DNA of 64,000 nucleotides, from NCBI RefSeq assembly GCF_027923225.1, contig NZ_BSDI01000071.1, positions 1 to 64,000 of the forward strand, read 5' to 3'. The notes under the pieces are model-generated. The model was given only the letters and a program-made list of their open reading frames with translations. It did not search any database and was not told the origin of the DNA. Numbering within the stretch: position 1 is the first letter of the stretch; every line of letters begins with the position of its first letter. The position numbers were made by a program, and so were the translations under genes. This DNA comes from Phytohabitans aurantiacus. GTDB lineage: Bacteria > Actinomycetota > Actinomycetes > Mycobacteriales > Micromonosporaceae. Shown here in pieces: positions 52,677-61,501 of this stretch.

Positions 52677-53524
52677 AACAGCGTGGGTGGCTCGGCGGCC
52701 ACGGGCTCGGGGAGCGGCTCCAGCTCCGGCACCCGGGTCCGCACCTCGTCGTGAAAGCGGCGGGCCAGCATCGGGGCGTCGGCGTTGTCGGGCGTGTGGA
52801 TGAACACGGTGGGGGAGCGGCCCTCGCCCAGCCATTCGGCGACGGTCTCCACCCACGGCTGCCAGCCCTCGACGGTCTGCTCGACGGCGTCCCGGCCCAG
52901 GTACCGCACGATCGGCCGGTCGGTCAGCGCCACCGACCGGCGCGGCATGCGCGGCTTCTTCGTCCACGCGTCCCGCTCGGCGTCACTGGTCGGGCGGCTC
53001 CGGAAAAATACGCTGGTGTCGAACGGGATCCACTCCGCGTCCACGCTCGCCAACGCGGCTTCGAGCAGCCGGGTGGCGCGCGGATCGTCGAAGAACTCCC
53101 GGTGGCGCACCTCGACCGCGTACCGGTGCGAGGTGGGCAGCCGGCGCAGAAAGCCGGCCAGGGCGGCGACGTCGTCCGGAGCGAACGACCCCGGCAGTTG
53201 CAGCCAGAGGGCGTGAGCACGCGGTCCAAGCGGCTCGATCGCGTACAGGAACTGCCGCAGCTCGTCTTCGGCGCCGGTCAGGCGGTGTTCGTGCGTGATG
53301 GTCTTCGGCAGCTTGACGACGAGCCGGAAGCTGGGGTCGGTCTGCTTCGCCCACGACGCCACCGTGCTCCGTGCGGGCGTCGCGTAGAACGTCGTGTTGC
53401 CCTCGACCGCGTCACACCAGCTCGCGTACGCCCGCAGGCGCTCCTCGGGCGGCAGCGGGTGCGGCACGAAGCGTCCCTGCCACGGCTTGAGCGTCCACAT
53501 CGCACAGCCAACATGAAGGCGCAT
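52673..53524 (-). CDS. DUF72 family TIM-barrel protein
   Basis: A 283-residue protein of the DUF72 (YecE-like) family. The hallmarks are VGCAMWTLKPWQGRFVP at the N-terminus, WCDAVEGNTTFYATPARSTVASWAKQTDPSFRLVVKLPKTITHEHRL and LWLQLPGSFAPD. YAVEVRHREFFDD and the C-terminal VFIHTPDNADAPMLARRF complete the pattern. A TIM-barrel fold is known; the reaction is not. The usual WxGxFYP/GxxFYP motif is altered to WQGRFVP. ATG 53524 is the natural start. Its stop lies in the 16-bp tandem repeat. Confidence 0.9.
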   Translation of the reverse strand: MRLHVGCAMWTLKPWQGRFVPHPLPPEERLRAYASWCDAVEGNTTFYATPARSTVASWAKQTDPSFRLVVKLPKTITHEHRLTGAEDELRQFLYAIEPLGPRAHALWLQLPGSFAPDDVAALAGFLRRLPTSHRYAVEVRHREFFDDPRATRLLEAALASVDAEWIPFDTSVFFRSRPTSDAERDAWTKKPRMPRRSVALTDRPIVRYLGRDAVEQTVEGWQPWVETVAEWLGEGRSPTVFIHTPDNADAPMLARRFHDEVRTRVPELEPLPEPVAAEPPTLF

Positions 53525-53542
53525 GGTGTCGTCGTCAGCCTT

Positions 53543-54175
53543 TCACCCGTAGGCTACCGCCGTCATTTTGGGTAGCCCCAACGCCGCCAGGAGCGTAAAG
53601 AACTGGTCTTCGACGAGCACGGCACCGCCACCGAGAGCCGCCTCGACCGCCGCCACGCTCGGTGCGTAACCCGCTTCGGCCGCCCACGCCACGGCGTGCG
53701 GCGCGGCGATGTCGCTGGGCGGCGCCAACTCGTACAGCGGGCGGCAGGCTTCGCGGTAGCGGTTCTTCCAGAACTCGTCGAGATCCTCGGGGAGCTCCTC
53801 GTCGTCATCCACGTCGAGACGGTCGGAGTACTGCGAGTCGAGGTAGTCGACGATCGCCTCCAGGCTCAACCATGAGCTCCACCGGCCGGCCCGTGGGCTG
53901 TACCCGATGAGTTGGGCGCCGTCACTGTCCAGTACGACCGCCGCCAGCACCGGCTGGCCGGTCTGCTCCACCAGCGACTCCAGCAGGCTCTCCCGGCCGT
54001 CCTCCGCGGTCATGGGTGGGCGCCAGTCGTCGGGCGCGCGGTGCAACTGAACCGCCTGCCAGCCGTCTTGACCCGCGCCGTGCCACACAATGTGGTCGGC
54101 GAGCTCCCGCACGCCGGCGAGGGTCGGGAGCGGGCGAGCGTCGCGCGCCACAACAAAGGTTCCCCAGAATCCCAC
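53543..54175 (-). CDS. Hypothetical protein
   Basis: About 210 residues from GTG 54175 (GFWGTFVVARDARPLPTLAGV). It has a compact alpha/beta N-terminal half (QAVQLHRAPDDW.., VLAAVVLDSDGAQLIGYSP) and an acidic middle (RLDVDDDEELPEDLDEFW). The C-terminus ends in AALGGGAVLVEDQFFTLLAALGLPKM. No known family is recognised; similar small proteins occur in actinomycetes. The longer upstream frame is antisense to nothing but consists of proline/threonine shadow sequence from the HNH gene. Confidence 0.6.
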   Translation of the reverse strand: MGFWGTFVVARDARPLPTLAGVRELADHIVWHGAGQDGWQAVQLHRAPDDWRPPMTAEDGRESLLESLVEQTGQPVLAAVVLDSDGAQLIGYSPRAGRWSSWLSLEAIVDYLDSQYSDRLDVDDDEELPEDLDEFWKNRYREACRPLYELAPPSDIAAPHAVAWAAEAGYAPSVAAVEAALGGGAVLVEDQFFTLLAALGLPKMTAVAYG

Positions 54176-54182
54176 AACGGGA

Positions 54183-55871
54183 TTATCGGATATGCGTGGG
54201 CGAGTCGTACGGGTAGGTGTCCCAGTCCCAGTCAAGCCTTTCGGGTGGGACGAGGTAGGTGTGGCCGAGGGCGGTGCGCCACTGGTACACGCCGGGTGCG
54301 ATCTGGCGGTATTTCCAGTGTCCGTGGTGTTTGACTCCGTGGTCGTGGCGGCAGAGGGTGCCGAGGTTGCGTTCCTCGGTGGGGCCGCCGTGTGCCCAGT
54401 CCTTGATGTGGTCGATGTCGGCTCGGTGGGCGGGGACGCGGCAGCCGGGTGCTCGGCAGGTGCGGTCTCGTGCGCTGATGTGGTCGGCCATTTCGGCGGT
54501 TGGTCTGCGGCGGGTGACGCCGGTGTAGAGGGTGTTGCCGTCGTGGACGGTGAATCGCCATCGTCCGCGTCGTTGCTGCTCGGCGACTTGGCGTGCGATG
54601 TCGGCGATGACCGGTCCCCAGCCGGCGAGGTCTCCGGGTAGTTCGGTGAGCCACATGAGGGTGGACAGCGGCACGGTGAGCTCGACGCCGCCGCGCACCG
54701 GCCCGGTCGTGGTGCTGGCTGGGCCGGCGGTGCCAGGCGCGGTGTCCCCGCAGGCCGTTTCGCTCGACCTGGGCTGGCTGGCGGCCTCTGCCGCGCCGGG
54801 CGCATGGGCAGCCTCGGCCGTGTCGGGCGTGTGGGCGGTCTCGGCCGTGCCGGGCGTGTCGGCGGCCTTGGCTGTGCCGGGCGCGTGGGCGGCCTTGGCT
54901 GTGCCGGGCCGCTCGGTCGTGCCGTGTGCCTGGCCGGTGCCGAGCGGGTTGGCTATGCCGGGTGCCTGGCCGACGCCGGGCTGCCGGTTCGTGCCGTCGG
55001 CCTGGCCGGGGTCGAAGGGTGCGGCCATCGTCGGGGTCTTCGCCATGTTGGAGGGCGCGGCGGACAACGCGGTCGCGGTGTTCAGGCCTTCGAGTAGGTC
55101 CAGGAATGTGTCGGCGCGTAGTTGGTCCAGGGTGCGTTCGTCGTCGCCGCGGCGGGCGGCGCGGGCGATCGCGTCGATCCGCGCGGAGGCTGCCGCGGCG
55201 CGTTCGGCGGGTAGGTTGGTGCCGCCCAGGAACGCGGTGCCCTCCGGCAGCAGCCCGTGATCCAGACGCCGATCCACGACACTCTTGTCGCGGCGTATGC
55301 GGGCGGCGTCGGGGTCGATGGTGATGACCAGCCGCTGCAACCGCACCCGCAACTGCCCCGTCGTCAGACCATCCGCGACAGGCAACAACCGCGCCGCCGC
55401 CTGTCGTGCCACATCTTCCGCCAGCACGGAGAGCACGTCGCAGAACACCCGAGCCCGCGGAATGTCAATGTGCCCGGCCCGCAAAGCCGCGTACACATCA
55501 GGGAGGCGTTCGACCACATCCACAGCGAGGGTAAGTTGCTCGCCGGCGGCGCGGCGGGTCCAGCACAACGCGACCCGCACCTCATCATCCGGATACCGGC
55601 TCAACCCTTTGAGTCGCTCGACCGGGCTGTTGAAGGTGCCGGGTGGGCAGTGCGCGACTTCCACGATATCGGCCAGCAGTTCGGCTTGATCGTGGGCGAC
55701 CTGACGGGCCCTGGCCTGCATGACGGTGACCATGTCGTGGCCGTTGACACACGACCGGTCGATACGCGCGAGGATCGCGGCCAACCCCGGACCGGGCGGC
55801 ATCTCCGCCAGATCTTCAGGAATGACCAGCCTCTCGATCACATGTTCAATTCTATCGAAATCCACCGACAT
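54183..55871 (-). CDS. DUF222-HNH endonuclease-like protein
   Basis: A 562-residue protein of the abundant actinobacterial DUF222/HNH family. The DUF222 region covers about residues 25-280 (ARARQVAHDQAELLADIVEVAH.., AALRAGHIDIPRARVFCDVLSVL.., ALERAAAASARIDAIARAAR). The HNH domain is near the C-terminus: CRAPGCRVPAHRADIDHIKDWAHGGPTEERNLGTLCRHDHGVKH, with both Cys pairs and the DHI and N marks intact. Between them lies a disordered insert made of 9-residue repeats (PGTAKAAHA and variants) encoded by a 27-bp minisatellite. The family is often multicopy and its role is unknown; DNA cleavage is likely. ATG 55871 gives the normal start MSVDFDRIE. Confidence 0.9.
   Translation of the reverse strand: MSVDFDRIEHVIERLVIPEDLAEMPPGPGLAAILARIDRSCVNGHDMVTVMQARARQVAHDQAELLADIVEVAHCPPGTFNSPVERLKGLSRYPDDEVRVALCWTRRAAGEQLTLAVDVVERLPDVYAALRAGHIDIPRARVFCDVLSVLAEDVARQAAARLLPVADGLTTGQLRVRLQRLVITIDPDAARIRRDKSVVDRRLDHGLLPEGTAFLGGTNLPAERAAAASARIDAIARAARRGDDERTLDQLRADTFLDLLEGLNTATALSAAPSNMAKTPTMAAPFDPGQADGTNRQPGVGQAPGIANPLGTGQAHGTTERPGTAKAAHAPGTAKAADTPGTAETAHTPDTAEAAHAPGAAEAASQPRSSETACGDTAPGTAGPASTTTGPVRGGVELTVPLSTLMWLTELPGDLAGWGPVIADIARQVAEQQRRGRWRFTVHDGNTLYTGVTRRRPTAEMADHISARDRTCRAPGCRVPAHRADIDHIKDWAHGGPTEERNLGTLCRHDHGVKHHGHWKYRQIAPGVYQWRTALGHTYLVPPERLDWDWDTYPYDSPTHIR
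54790..54918. repeat. 27-bp minisatellite inside the HNH gene
   Basis: Four full units start at 54790, 54817, 54844 and 54871 with a partial fifth. Each encodes a nine-residue Pro/Gly/Thr/Ala-rich block in the HNH protein. Units differ by point changes but keep exact 27 bp length, so the reading frame is preserved. Confidence 0.85.
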
Positions 55872-56061
55872 CCGTTGCCCCGCCGGCAACCCGGCCGGCG
55901 TCAGAACGGCCGTGTGTCCACAGTGGTCGGTGTCGCTGATCGTGGAAGCCTGCTGCCCCCATAGGGGCAGCTATTCGACACAGGCGCCGCAGATGTAGCG
56001 ATCTTGGACCTCCCGCCTCGCAGTGTCGACGGCGTTGCCCCTTATTTAGCGCTGAGCTGTT

Positions 56062-56147
56062 CCATCGATCAAGGGCGTTTCCATGGATCAAGGGCAATAA
56101 CACGCGGAAAAGAGATCGAACCACGTGCATTCGCCCTTGATCGACGA
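56062..56147. repeat. Family B hairpin repeat (B4)
   Basis: GGATCAAGGGCAATAACACG (from 56085) pairs imperfectly with CGTGCATTCGCCCTTGATC near 56124-56142; loop AAAAGAGATCGAACC is the reverse complement of the loop in B2 and B3. An extra half-site CGATCAAGGGCGTTTCC lies at 56066. Then 56155-56235 is AGCGGGG-type G/A-rich simple sequence. The 55872-56061 stretch shows no gene. Confidence 0.8.
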
Positions 56148-56247
56148 GAGAAGCGCACCGGCAGCGGAGCGGGGACGGGCGTGGCCGGCACGGGCGGAGC
56201 GAGGGGAGCGGGTGGAGCGAGGGGAGCGGAGTGAGGGGTGTCACCGG

Positions 56248-57078
56248 CTATGGGTCCATTGTGGATCGTAAGGCGGCGGCTAGCTCGGCTAGGATCTCGC
56301 GGTCGGTAGGGCGGTGCGGTTCGTATTCGGCTACGCACAGGCCGGCGAGCGTGAAGCGGGCGGCGAGTGCGCGCACCGCGGCGACGAGTTGGTCGAGTGC
56401 CAGACCGCCGGCCTCGGGTGTGCCGACGGAGCCGAATACTCCCGGATCCAGCACGTCGAGGTCAATGTGGACGTACACCGCGCCGGCGCCGGTGGCCGCG
56501 ACCTCGTCGGCTACCGTGCCCGGATCGGCGAGCGCGGCCACGGGCACGTGACGGATCGACTGGGCCTCGATGAACGCTCGCTCGCCCGCGTCCAGCGCGC
56601 GTACTCCCGCCAGCACTACCTGCTCGGGGCGCAGGGCACGCGTCGGGGCCAGTTCGGAGGGGCCGTCGCCGAGGAGGGTGCGCAGAACCATGCCGTGGAA
56701 GGCGCCGGAGGGTGACGAGGCGGGCGTGTTGAGGTCGCCGTGCGCGTCGAACCAGACCACGGCCAGCCGGTCGCCGTGCCGGGTCAGGGCCGCCTCGATG
56801 GGTGCCAGGTCGACCGCGCAGTCGCCGCCGACGGTGATGACGGTCGAGCCGTGCGCGCGAGCGAGGGTGGCGCGGATCGCGTGCAGGTTGGTCGCGAGCG
56901 TGTCGAGGGCGGCGACCCCGTCGCGCGCGCCGGTGGGTTGGCGTTCCGTGTCGGCGCGCAGCCGTTCGTCGCTGGGAAAGAAGTCAGCCAGCTCCGCCGC
57001 GCCCCGCCGCAACCGGTACGCCGTGCGCGATCCCGACGCCTGCCACTGCGGTACCTCCACCACCGTCACACCCTGCAT
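56248..57078 (-). CDS. Arginase/agmatinase-family ureohydrolase
   Basis: A 276-residue member of the ureohydrolase superfamily (arginase, agmatinase, formimidoylglutamase). The binuclear Mn site is readable: GGDCAVD (His of the usual GGDHS replaced by Cys), WFDAHGDLN (DAHxDxN) and HIDLDVLDP (DxDxxDP). Replacing the first metal-ligand His by Cys is uncommon and could alter metal affinity or specificity. C-terminal VAEYEP contains the usual Glu. ATG 57078 follows no strong ribosome site. No neighbour indicates the substrate. Confidence 0.88.
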   Translation of the reverse strand: MQGVTVVEVPQWQASGSRTAYRLRRGAAELADFFPSDERLRADTERQPTGARDGVAALDTLATNLHAIRATLARAHGSTVITVGGDCAVDLAPIEAALTRHGDRLAVVWFDAHGDLNTPASSPSGAFHGMVLRTLLGDGPSELAPTRALRPEQVVLAGVRALDAGERAFIEAQSIRHVPVAALADPGTVADEVAATGAGAVYVHIDLDVLDPGVFGSVGTPEAGGLALDQLVAAVRALAARFTLAGLCVAEYEPHRPTDREILAELAAALRSTMDP

Positions 57079-57306
57079 GACCCGATCCTAAATCAAGTCT
57101 TGACATCGACGCCTATTGTTGGTTGGCTGCCAAAACATCATCGATGTCCCTGTTTGCCGCCGCTTGTGTGGTCGGGCAGCAAGTCCCTTGGGCCGGGTGC
57201 GGGCGCGGCAGTGGGGCTGTTGCCAGCCGGGTGGCGCGGCGGGGCGCATCGCCACTTCCCGCGTCCACCGGGCGGCGCGCGGGTTCTCGTGAAGGGAAAC
57301 CGCGAC

Positions 57307-58785
57307 ATGCTCCATCGTGTTCGTTATCGGCTTGCCGCTGGCGCCTGCGCCATGGCGGTCGCCGTCGGGCTGCTGGCCGGCAGCGCGTTCGCGGGCGAGG
57401 AGTCCAGCCGGGCAGGGCTGCCCGCCGACGACGCCGCGCAAGGCATGATCTACGGCGGCTTGACGGCCGCCAAGTCCGGCCCGTGTGCCGGCCTGTTCCA
57501 GGTCAAGGGTGTCAGCCCGGCGATGTGCACTCACGGTCCGGACGCCGCCCCGGCGGGCCTGTCGGTCAAGAGCCGTGTCCAGCCGCTCACCACCGCGCCG
57601 CTGGCCGCGAGCGCGCTGGCGGTGTGCGAGGGTGACGGCACCTCCGGCCGCCGCGTCGAGGTGCTCTACATCCACGGCTCGACCAGCCGGTACAACCAGT
57701 ATCTGGAGACGTTCCGGACGCTGGCCGAGGGCGTCGACGTCATATTCAACGAGAGCGCCAAGGAGACCGGCGGCGAGCGGCACGTGCGATACGTGACGGA
57801 GACCGTCAACGGGGCCTGCCGTCCCGTCGTGCGTGACGTCCAGATCGCTGACTCCGCGCTCAACGCCAACGATTGGGCGCCGTTGCTGAACGCGGTCCGC
57901 GCCGCGGGCTACACCCGCACCGACCGCAAGTACCTCCAGTTCGTCGATGCGAGCGTCTACTGTGGAATCGGCGGGTTCGCCGGCGATACCCGCAAGAGCG
58001 ACGCCAACCGGTCAAACTCGGGACCGGAGTACGCGCGTGCCGACAACGGTTGCTGGAGCGCCGGTGTGGCCGCACACGAGCTGGGGCACACGCTCGGCGC
58101 GGTCAACAACAACGCACCCAACGCCTCCGGCGCGGCCCACTGCGTCGACGAGTGGGACGTGATGTGCTACAAGGACGGCCCGAACGTCGTCATTCAGACC
58201 AAGTGCACCGACCGCTCGCACGACCAGCGGCTGGACTGCAACCACGACGACTACTACCACACCAACCCGGCCGCGGGTTCGTACCTGGCGAACTACTTCA
58301 ACGTCGCCGACAACCTGTTCCTCATCAAGGGGGCGGGCGGTCCGGGCCCGGTGCCCAACGGAAACCTGGCGACGTCGGCGACAGCGTCCGCCTCGTACAC
58401 CTCACCGTGGGAGAGTATCGCCGCCATCAATGACGGTGCCGAGCCGGCGCAGTCGAACGACACCGTCAACCCGCGCTGGGGCACCTGGCCCAACACCGGC
58501 GAGCAGTGGGCGTTGCTGACGTGGGCGTCCGCGCAGACGCTCACCCGGGCCGAGGTGTACTTCTTCGACGACAACGACGGCGTACGCCTGCCGGCGTCGT
58601 GGAAACTCCAGTCCTGGAACGGCAGCGCGTACGTCGACGTGCCCGGCGCGAGCGGCTATCCCGTGGCGCTCAACCAGTACAACCGGGTCACGTTCGGCTC
58701 TGTGAGCACGACCCGGCTGCGCGTGGTGCTGCAGAGCGGCGCCCAGTCCGTCGGCCTCCTGGAGGTCAAGGCCTACAGCAGCTAG
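57307..58785 (+). CDS. Secreted zinc metalloprotease with C-terminal F5/8-type domain
   Basis: A 492-residue exported protein. ATG 57307 follows GAAGGGAAA. Residues 1-29 form a signal peptide (ACAMAVAVGLLAGSAFAG). The catalytic region (about 100-340) carries HELGHTLGAVN (His257, Glu258, His261) with Asn where metzincins usually have the third His; His278 (AAHC) could complete the zinc site. VDEWDVMCY nearby resembles a Met-turn. Residues about 350-492 match a discoidin/F5/8 type C carbohydrate-binding fold (NLATSATASASYTSPWESIAAINDG.., TLTRAEVYFFDDNDGVRLPASWKLQSWNG). Its stop overlaps the convergent TetR stop. Confidence 0.85.
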   Translation: MLHRVRYRLAAGACAMAVAVGLLAGSAFAGEESSRAGLPADDAAQGMIYGGLTAAKSGPCAGLFQVKGVSPAMCTHGPDAAPAGLSVKSRVQPLTTAPLAASALAVCEGDGTSGRRVEVLYIHGSTSRYNQYLETFRTLAEGVDVIFNESAKETGGERHVRYVTETVNGACRPVVRDVQIADSALNANDWAPLLNAVRAAGYTRTDRKYLQFVDASVYCGIGGFAGDTRKSDANRSNSGPEYARADNGCWSAGVAAHELGHTLGAVNNNAPNASGAAHCVDEWDVMCYKDGPNVVIQTKCTDRSHDQRLDCNHDDYYHTNPAAGSYLANYFNVADNLFLIKGAGGPGPVPNGNLATSATASASYTSPWESIAAINDGAEPAQSNDTVNPRWGTWPNTGEQWALLTWASAQTLTRAEVYFFDDNDGVRLPASWKLQSWNGSAYVDVPGASGYPVALNQYNRVTFGSVSTTRLRVVLQSGAQSVGLLEVKAYSS

Positions 58786-59393
58786 TCGGGTAGGCCCCGG
58801 GCGACGGTCGCCATCGCCATCCGTACCGACGCCGTCAACTCTTCCTGGTTGGCGGTGTCGGTGCGGAAGGCGTAGTGCTCGACGGCTGCCCGCAGCGCAC
58901 TATTGATCATCGCGGCCTGGATCCGGACGGTCGGGTCGTCGTCGGGCAGGCCGGCGCGTTGGGCGAGCGCGGTGGCGAAGACCGGCTCGGCGTCGTGGTG
59001 CGACTGGAGCCACACGGCGCGCAGCCCGGCCTCGGTGCGCGTGAGGCGTACCAGATTTAGCAGGGCCGGCAGGTCGGTGATGGTCTCCTGGCCCTGCGAC
59101 ACCAGGTCGTCCAGCAGTGCCGCCATCCCGCTGCCGGCCGGCCAGGAGCGCAGGGCGCGGGCGGTCGCCTCGATGCCGCCCGTGAGCAGGGGCAGGACGC
59201 TGCTCTCCTTGTTGGGGAAGTACCGCCAGAGCGTGCGCACGGAGATGCCGGCCGCGGCGGCGATCTCGTCGGCGGACGTCGCGGCGACGCCCCGGTCGGT
59301 GAACAGCGCGACCGCCTCGCGGGCGATCTCGAGCCGGGTCGCGGCCTTGCGCCGCTCCGTCAGCGGGGGACGCCCGGTGCGGTGAACGGCCAT
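58782..59393 (-). CDS. TetR-family transcriptional regulator
   Basis: A 203-residue repressor. HTH at about residues 8-58 (RKAATRLEIAREAVALFTDRGVAATSADEIAAAAGISVRTLWRYFPNKESS), then helical ligand-binding domain. ATG 59393 is the natural start. It is divergent from the SDR gene at 59467; the 73 bp between holds a weak inverted repeat GTCA-CCGAA-TGAC (59415-59427) that could be its operator. It probably controls the SDR gene. Confidence 0.9.
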   Translation of the reverse strand: MAVHRTGRPPLTERRKAATRLEIAREAVALFTDRGVAATSADEIAAAAGISVRTLWRYFPNKESSVLPLLTGGIEATARALRSWPAGSGMAALLDDLVSQGQETITDLPALLNLVRLTRTEAGLRAVWLQSHHDAEPVFATALAQRAGLPDDDPTVRIQAAMINSALRAAVEHYAFRTDTANQEELTASVRMAMATVARGLPD

Positions 59394-59466
59394 GTCACGC
59401 AACCTACACTATTTGTCACCGAATGACTTACTGGCACATCGCGACATTAAGTCGTAACCTCGGATC

Positions 59467-60228
59467 ATGAGCAGTGGGCTGGAGAACAGCAGCGTCGTCG
59501 TCACCGGCGCGGCTTCGGGTATCGGGCGGGCCACCGCCCTGCGGTTCGCGCGGGAGGGCGCCAACGTCGTGGTCGCCGACCTCAACGCCGACGCCGCCAA
59601 GGATGTCGTCGCCGAGATCGAGGCGGCTGGCGGCACCGCCGTCGCGGTCGCCGGAGACCTGAGCGACCAGTCAGTCGTCGACCAGGTCGTGCGGACCGCG
59701 GTCAGCACGTTCGGCGGCCTGGACGTGCTGGTGAACAACGCCGGCATCATGGACACCATGTCGGCGGCCGCGGACGTTGCCGACGCGGAGTGGGAGCGCG
59801 TCCTGCGGGTCAACCTGACCGCGCCGTTCCTGCTGACCCGCGCGGCGCTGCCGCACATGCTGGCCAAGGGCAAGGGCGCGATCGTCAACACCGCCTCCGA
59901 GGCGGGACTGCGCGGCAGTGCGGCGGGCACGGCGTACACGGTGTCGAAGCACGGCGTCGTCGGGCTGACCCGGTCGCTCGCTGTCATGTACCGCAACGCC
60001 GGCATCCGGACGAATGCCATCGCACCAGGCGGCACGATGACCGGCATCTCGGTACAGGCCGATCCTGCCACCCTCGGACCGCAAGCCCTGGGCCCCTACA
60101 TGGGGAACGTCGGGCGCATCGCCACCGCCGACGAGCAGGCCGCCGCGATCGTCTTCCTCGCCTCGGACGCCGCCAGCAACGTCAACGGTGCCGTCCTGCC
60201 GGTCGACAACGGCTGGGCCGCCGTCTAG
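59467..60228 (+). CDS. Short-chain dehydrogenase/reductase (SDR)
   Basis: A 253-residue classical SDR oxidoreductase. The dinucleotide-binding loop is TGAASGIG (residues 13-20), followed by the Asp38-type acidic residue (VVADL) favouring NAD(H), the NNAG motif and NTAS..YTVSK, giving the Ser-Tyr-Lys catalytic set. The C-terminal VNGAVLPVDNGWAAV is typical. The substrate is unknown. It is divergent from a TetR gene and is followed after 42 bp by the PLP enzyme gene. Confidence 0.92.
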   Translation: MSSGLENSSVVVTGAASGIGRATALRFAREGANVVVADLNADAAKDVVAEIEAAGGTAVAVAGDLSDQSVVDQVVRTAVSTFGGLDVLVNNAGIMDTMSAAADVADAEWERVLRVNLTAPFLLTRAALPHMLAKGKGAIVNTASEAGLRGSAAGTAYTVSKHGVVGLTRSLAVMYRNAGIRTNAIAPGGTMTGISVQADPATLGPQALGPYMGNVGRIATADEQAAAIVFLASDAASNVNGAVLPVDNGWAAV

Positions 60229-60270
60229 GAGTTGCGGCGAGGGCGTCTTCGCGGGTGGCAGAGTGTCCTC

Positions 60271-61476
60271 ATGACAGACGTCGTCGACTGGCGTGCCAAG
60301 GGTTTCTGGGCGCCGGAAGCGGTCACCGAAGACGAGTTCGTCGCCGCCAAGCACCACCTCTTCGACGGCGCCTTCACCTGGCCGGTGATGGTGGCCAACG
60401 GGCCGGCCATCGCGCGCAACATCGACACGATGGCCGGGTTCTGCGCGCGGCACGGGCTGGAGTTCGCACCGCACGGCAAGACCACGATGGCGCCGTCGCT
60501 GTTCGCCGCCCAGCTGGAGGCGGGCGCCGCGGCCATCACCGTCGCGACCGCGAACCAGGTCCTCGCGTGCCGCGCCTTCGGCATCACGCGGGTGCTGCTC
60601 GCCAACGAGCTGCTCGACCCGGTCGCCCTGCGCTGGATCGCCGCGGCGGAGGGATTCGAGGTCCTGCTGTACGTCGACTCGCTCGCCGGCGTCCAGGCCG
60701 CGGCCGAGGCGGTGACCACCACACCGCTGCGGGTCCTCGTCGAGCTGGGGTTCCCGGGTGGGCGCACCGGCTGCCGCACCGTCGCCGAGGTCGTCGACCT
60801 GGGGCGTGCGGTGGCGGCCGAGCCCCGGCTCGTGCTGGCGGGCGTCGCCGGGTACGAGGGCGGGCTGCCCGGCGCGCCTTCGGCCGGCTGGTACCTCGAC
60901 GAGCTGCGGACCGCGGTCCTGGACCTCGCGGCGGCGGGTCTGCTCCCCGAGGAGGTCGTCGTCACGGCTGGCGGCAGCAAGTACTTCGACCTCGTCGCCG
61001 ACCGGCTCGCCGGCCAGTGGGTGCCCGGCCACCGGCTGCGCGCCGTCCTGCGCAGCGGCGCGTACGTCACGCACGACGACGGCGTCTACCGCGAGGCGAC
61101 CCCGTTCCGGCGGGTGCCCGGCGAGGGCGCGCTGGACGCGGCGCTGGAGGTGTGGGCGCAGGTCCTCTCGGCGCCCGAGGACGGGCTCGCGATCGTGGGC
61201 ATGGGCAAGCGCGAGGTGCCCTACGACGAGGGCCTGCCGGTGCCCAGGTCGGTGCGCGGCGGCGACGGTGCGATGCGTCCGGCCGGCGGGCTGCGCGTCA
61301 CCGCGACCAACGACCACCACGCGTACCTGGAGGTCGCCCCCGGCACCCAGCTGGAACCGGGGGATCTGGTCGCCTTCGGCATCTCGCACCCGTGCACCGC
61401 GTTCGACAAGTGGCGCCTGATCCCCGTCGTGGACGACGACTACACGGTCACCGACCTGATCCGCACGCACTTCTAA
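60271..61476 (+). CDS. D-serine dehydratase-like (type III PLP) enzyme
   Basis: A 401-residue enzyme with the alanine-racemase-like TIM barrel at the N-terminus and the D-serine dehydratase-like C-terminal domain. The PLP lysine lies in APHGKTTMAP (near residue 70), and the C-terminal metal site in HPCTAFDKW (His and Cys). Known members are D-threonine aldolases, D-serine dehydratases and amino-acid deaminases. ATG 60271 is the only start with normal lead. It may be coexpressed with the SDR gene. Stop codon lies inside a 16 bp perfect duplication. Confidence 0.9.
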   Translation: MTDVVDWRAKGFWAPEAVTEDEFVAAKHHLFDGAFTWPVMVANGPAIARNIDTMAGFCARHGLEFAPHGKTTMAPSLFAAQLEAGAAAITVATANQVLACRAFGITRVLLANELLDPVALRWIAAAEGFEVLLYVDSLAGVQAAAEAVTTTPLRVLVELGFPGGRTGCRTVAEVVDLGRAVAAEPRLVLAGVAGYEGGLPGAPSAGWYLDELRTAVLDLAAAGLLPEEVVVTAGGSKYFDLVADRLAGQWVPGHRLRAVLRSGAYVTHDDGVYREATPFRRVPGEGALDAALEVWAQVLSAPEDGLAIVGMGKREVPYDEGLPVPRSVRGGDGAMRPAGGLRVTATNDHHAYLEVAPGTQLEPGDLVAFGISHPCTAFDKWRLIPVVDDDYTVTDLIRTHF

Positions 61477-61501
61477 CCGCGCAGGCTTCTAACCGCGCAG
61501 G
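61470..61501. repeat. Perfect 16-bp tandem duplication at a convergent junction
   Basis: CTTCTAACCGCGCAGG occurs twice without a gap (61470-61485 and 61486-61501). The first copy contains the stop of the PLP enzyme, the second the stop of the response regulator, read from opposite strands. Confidence 0.9.
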
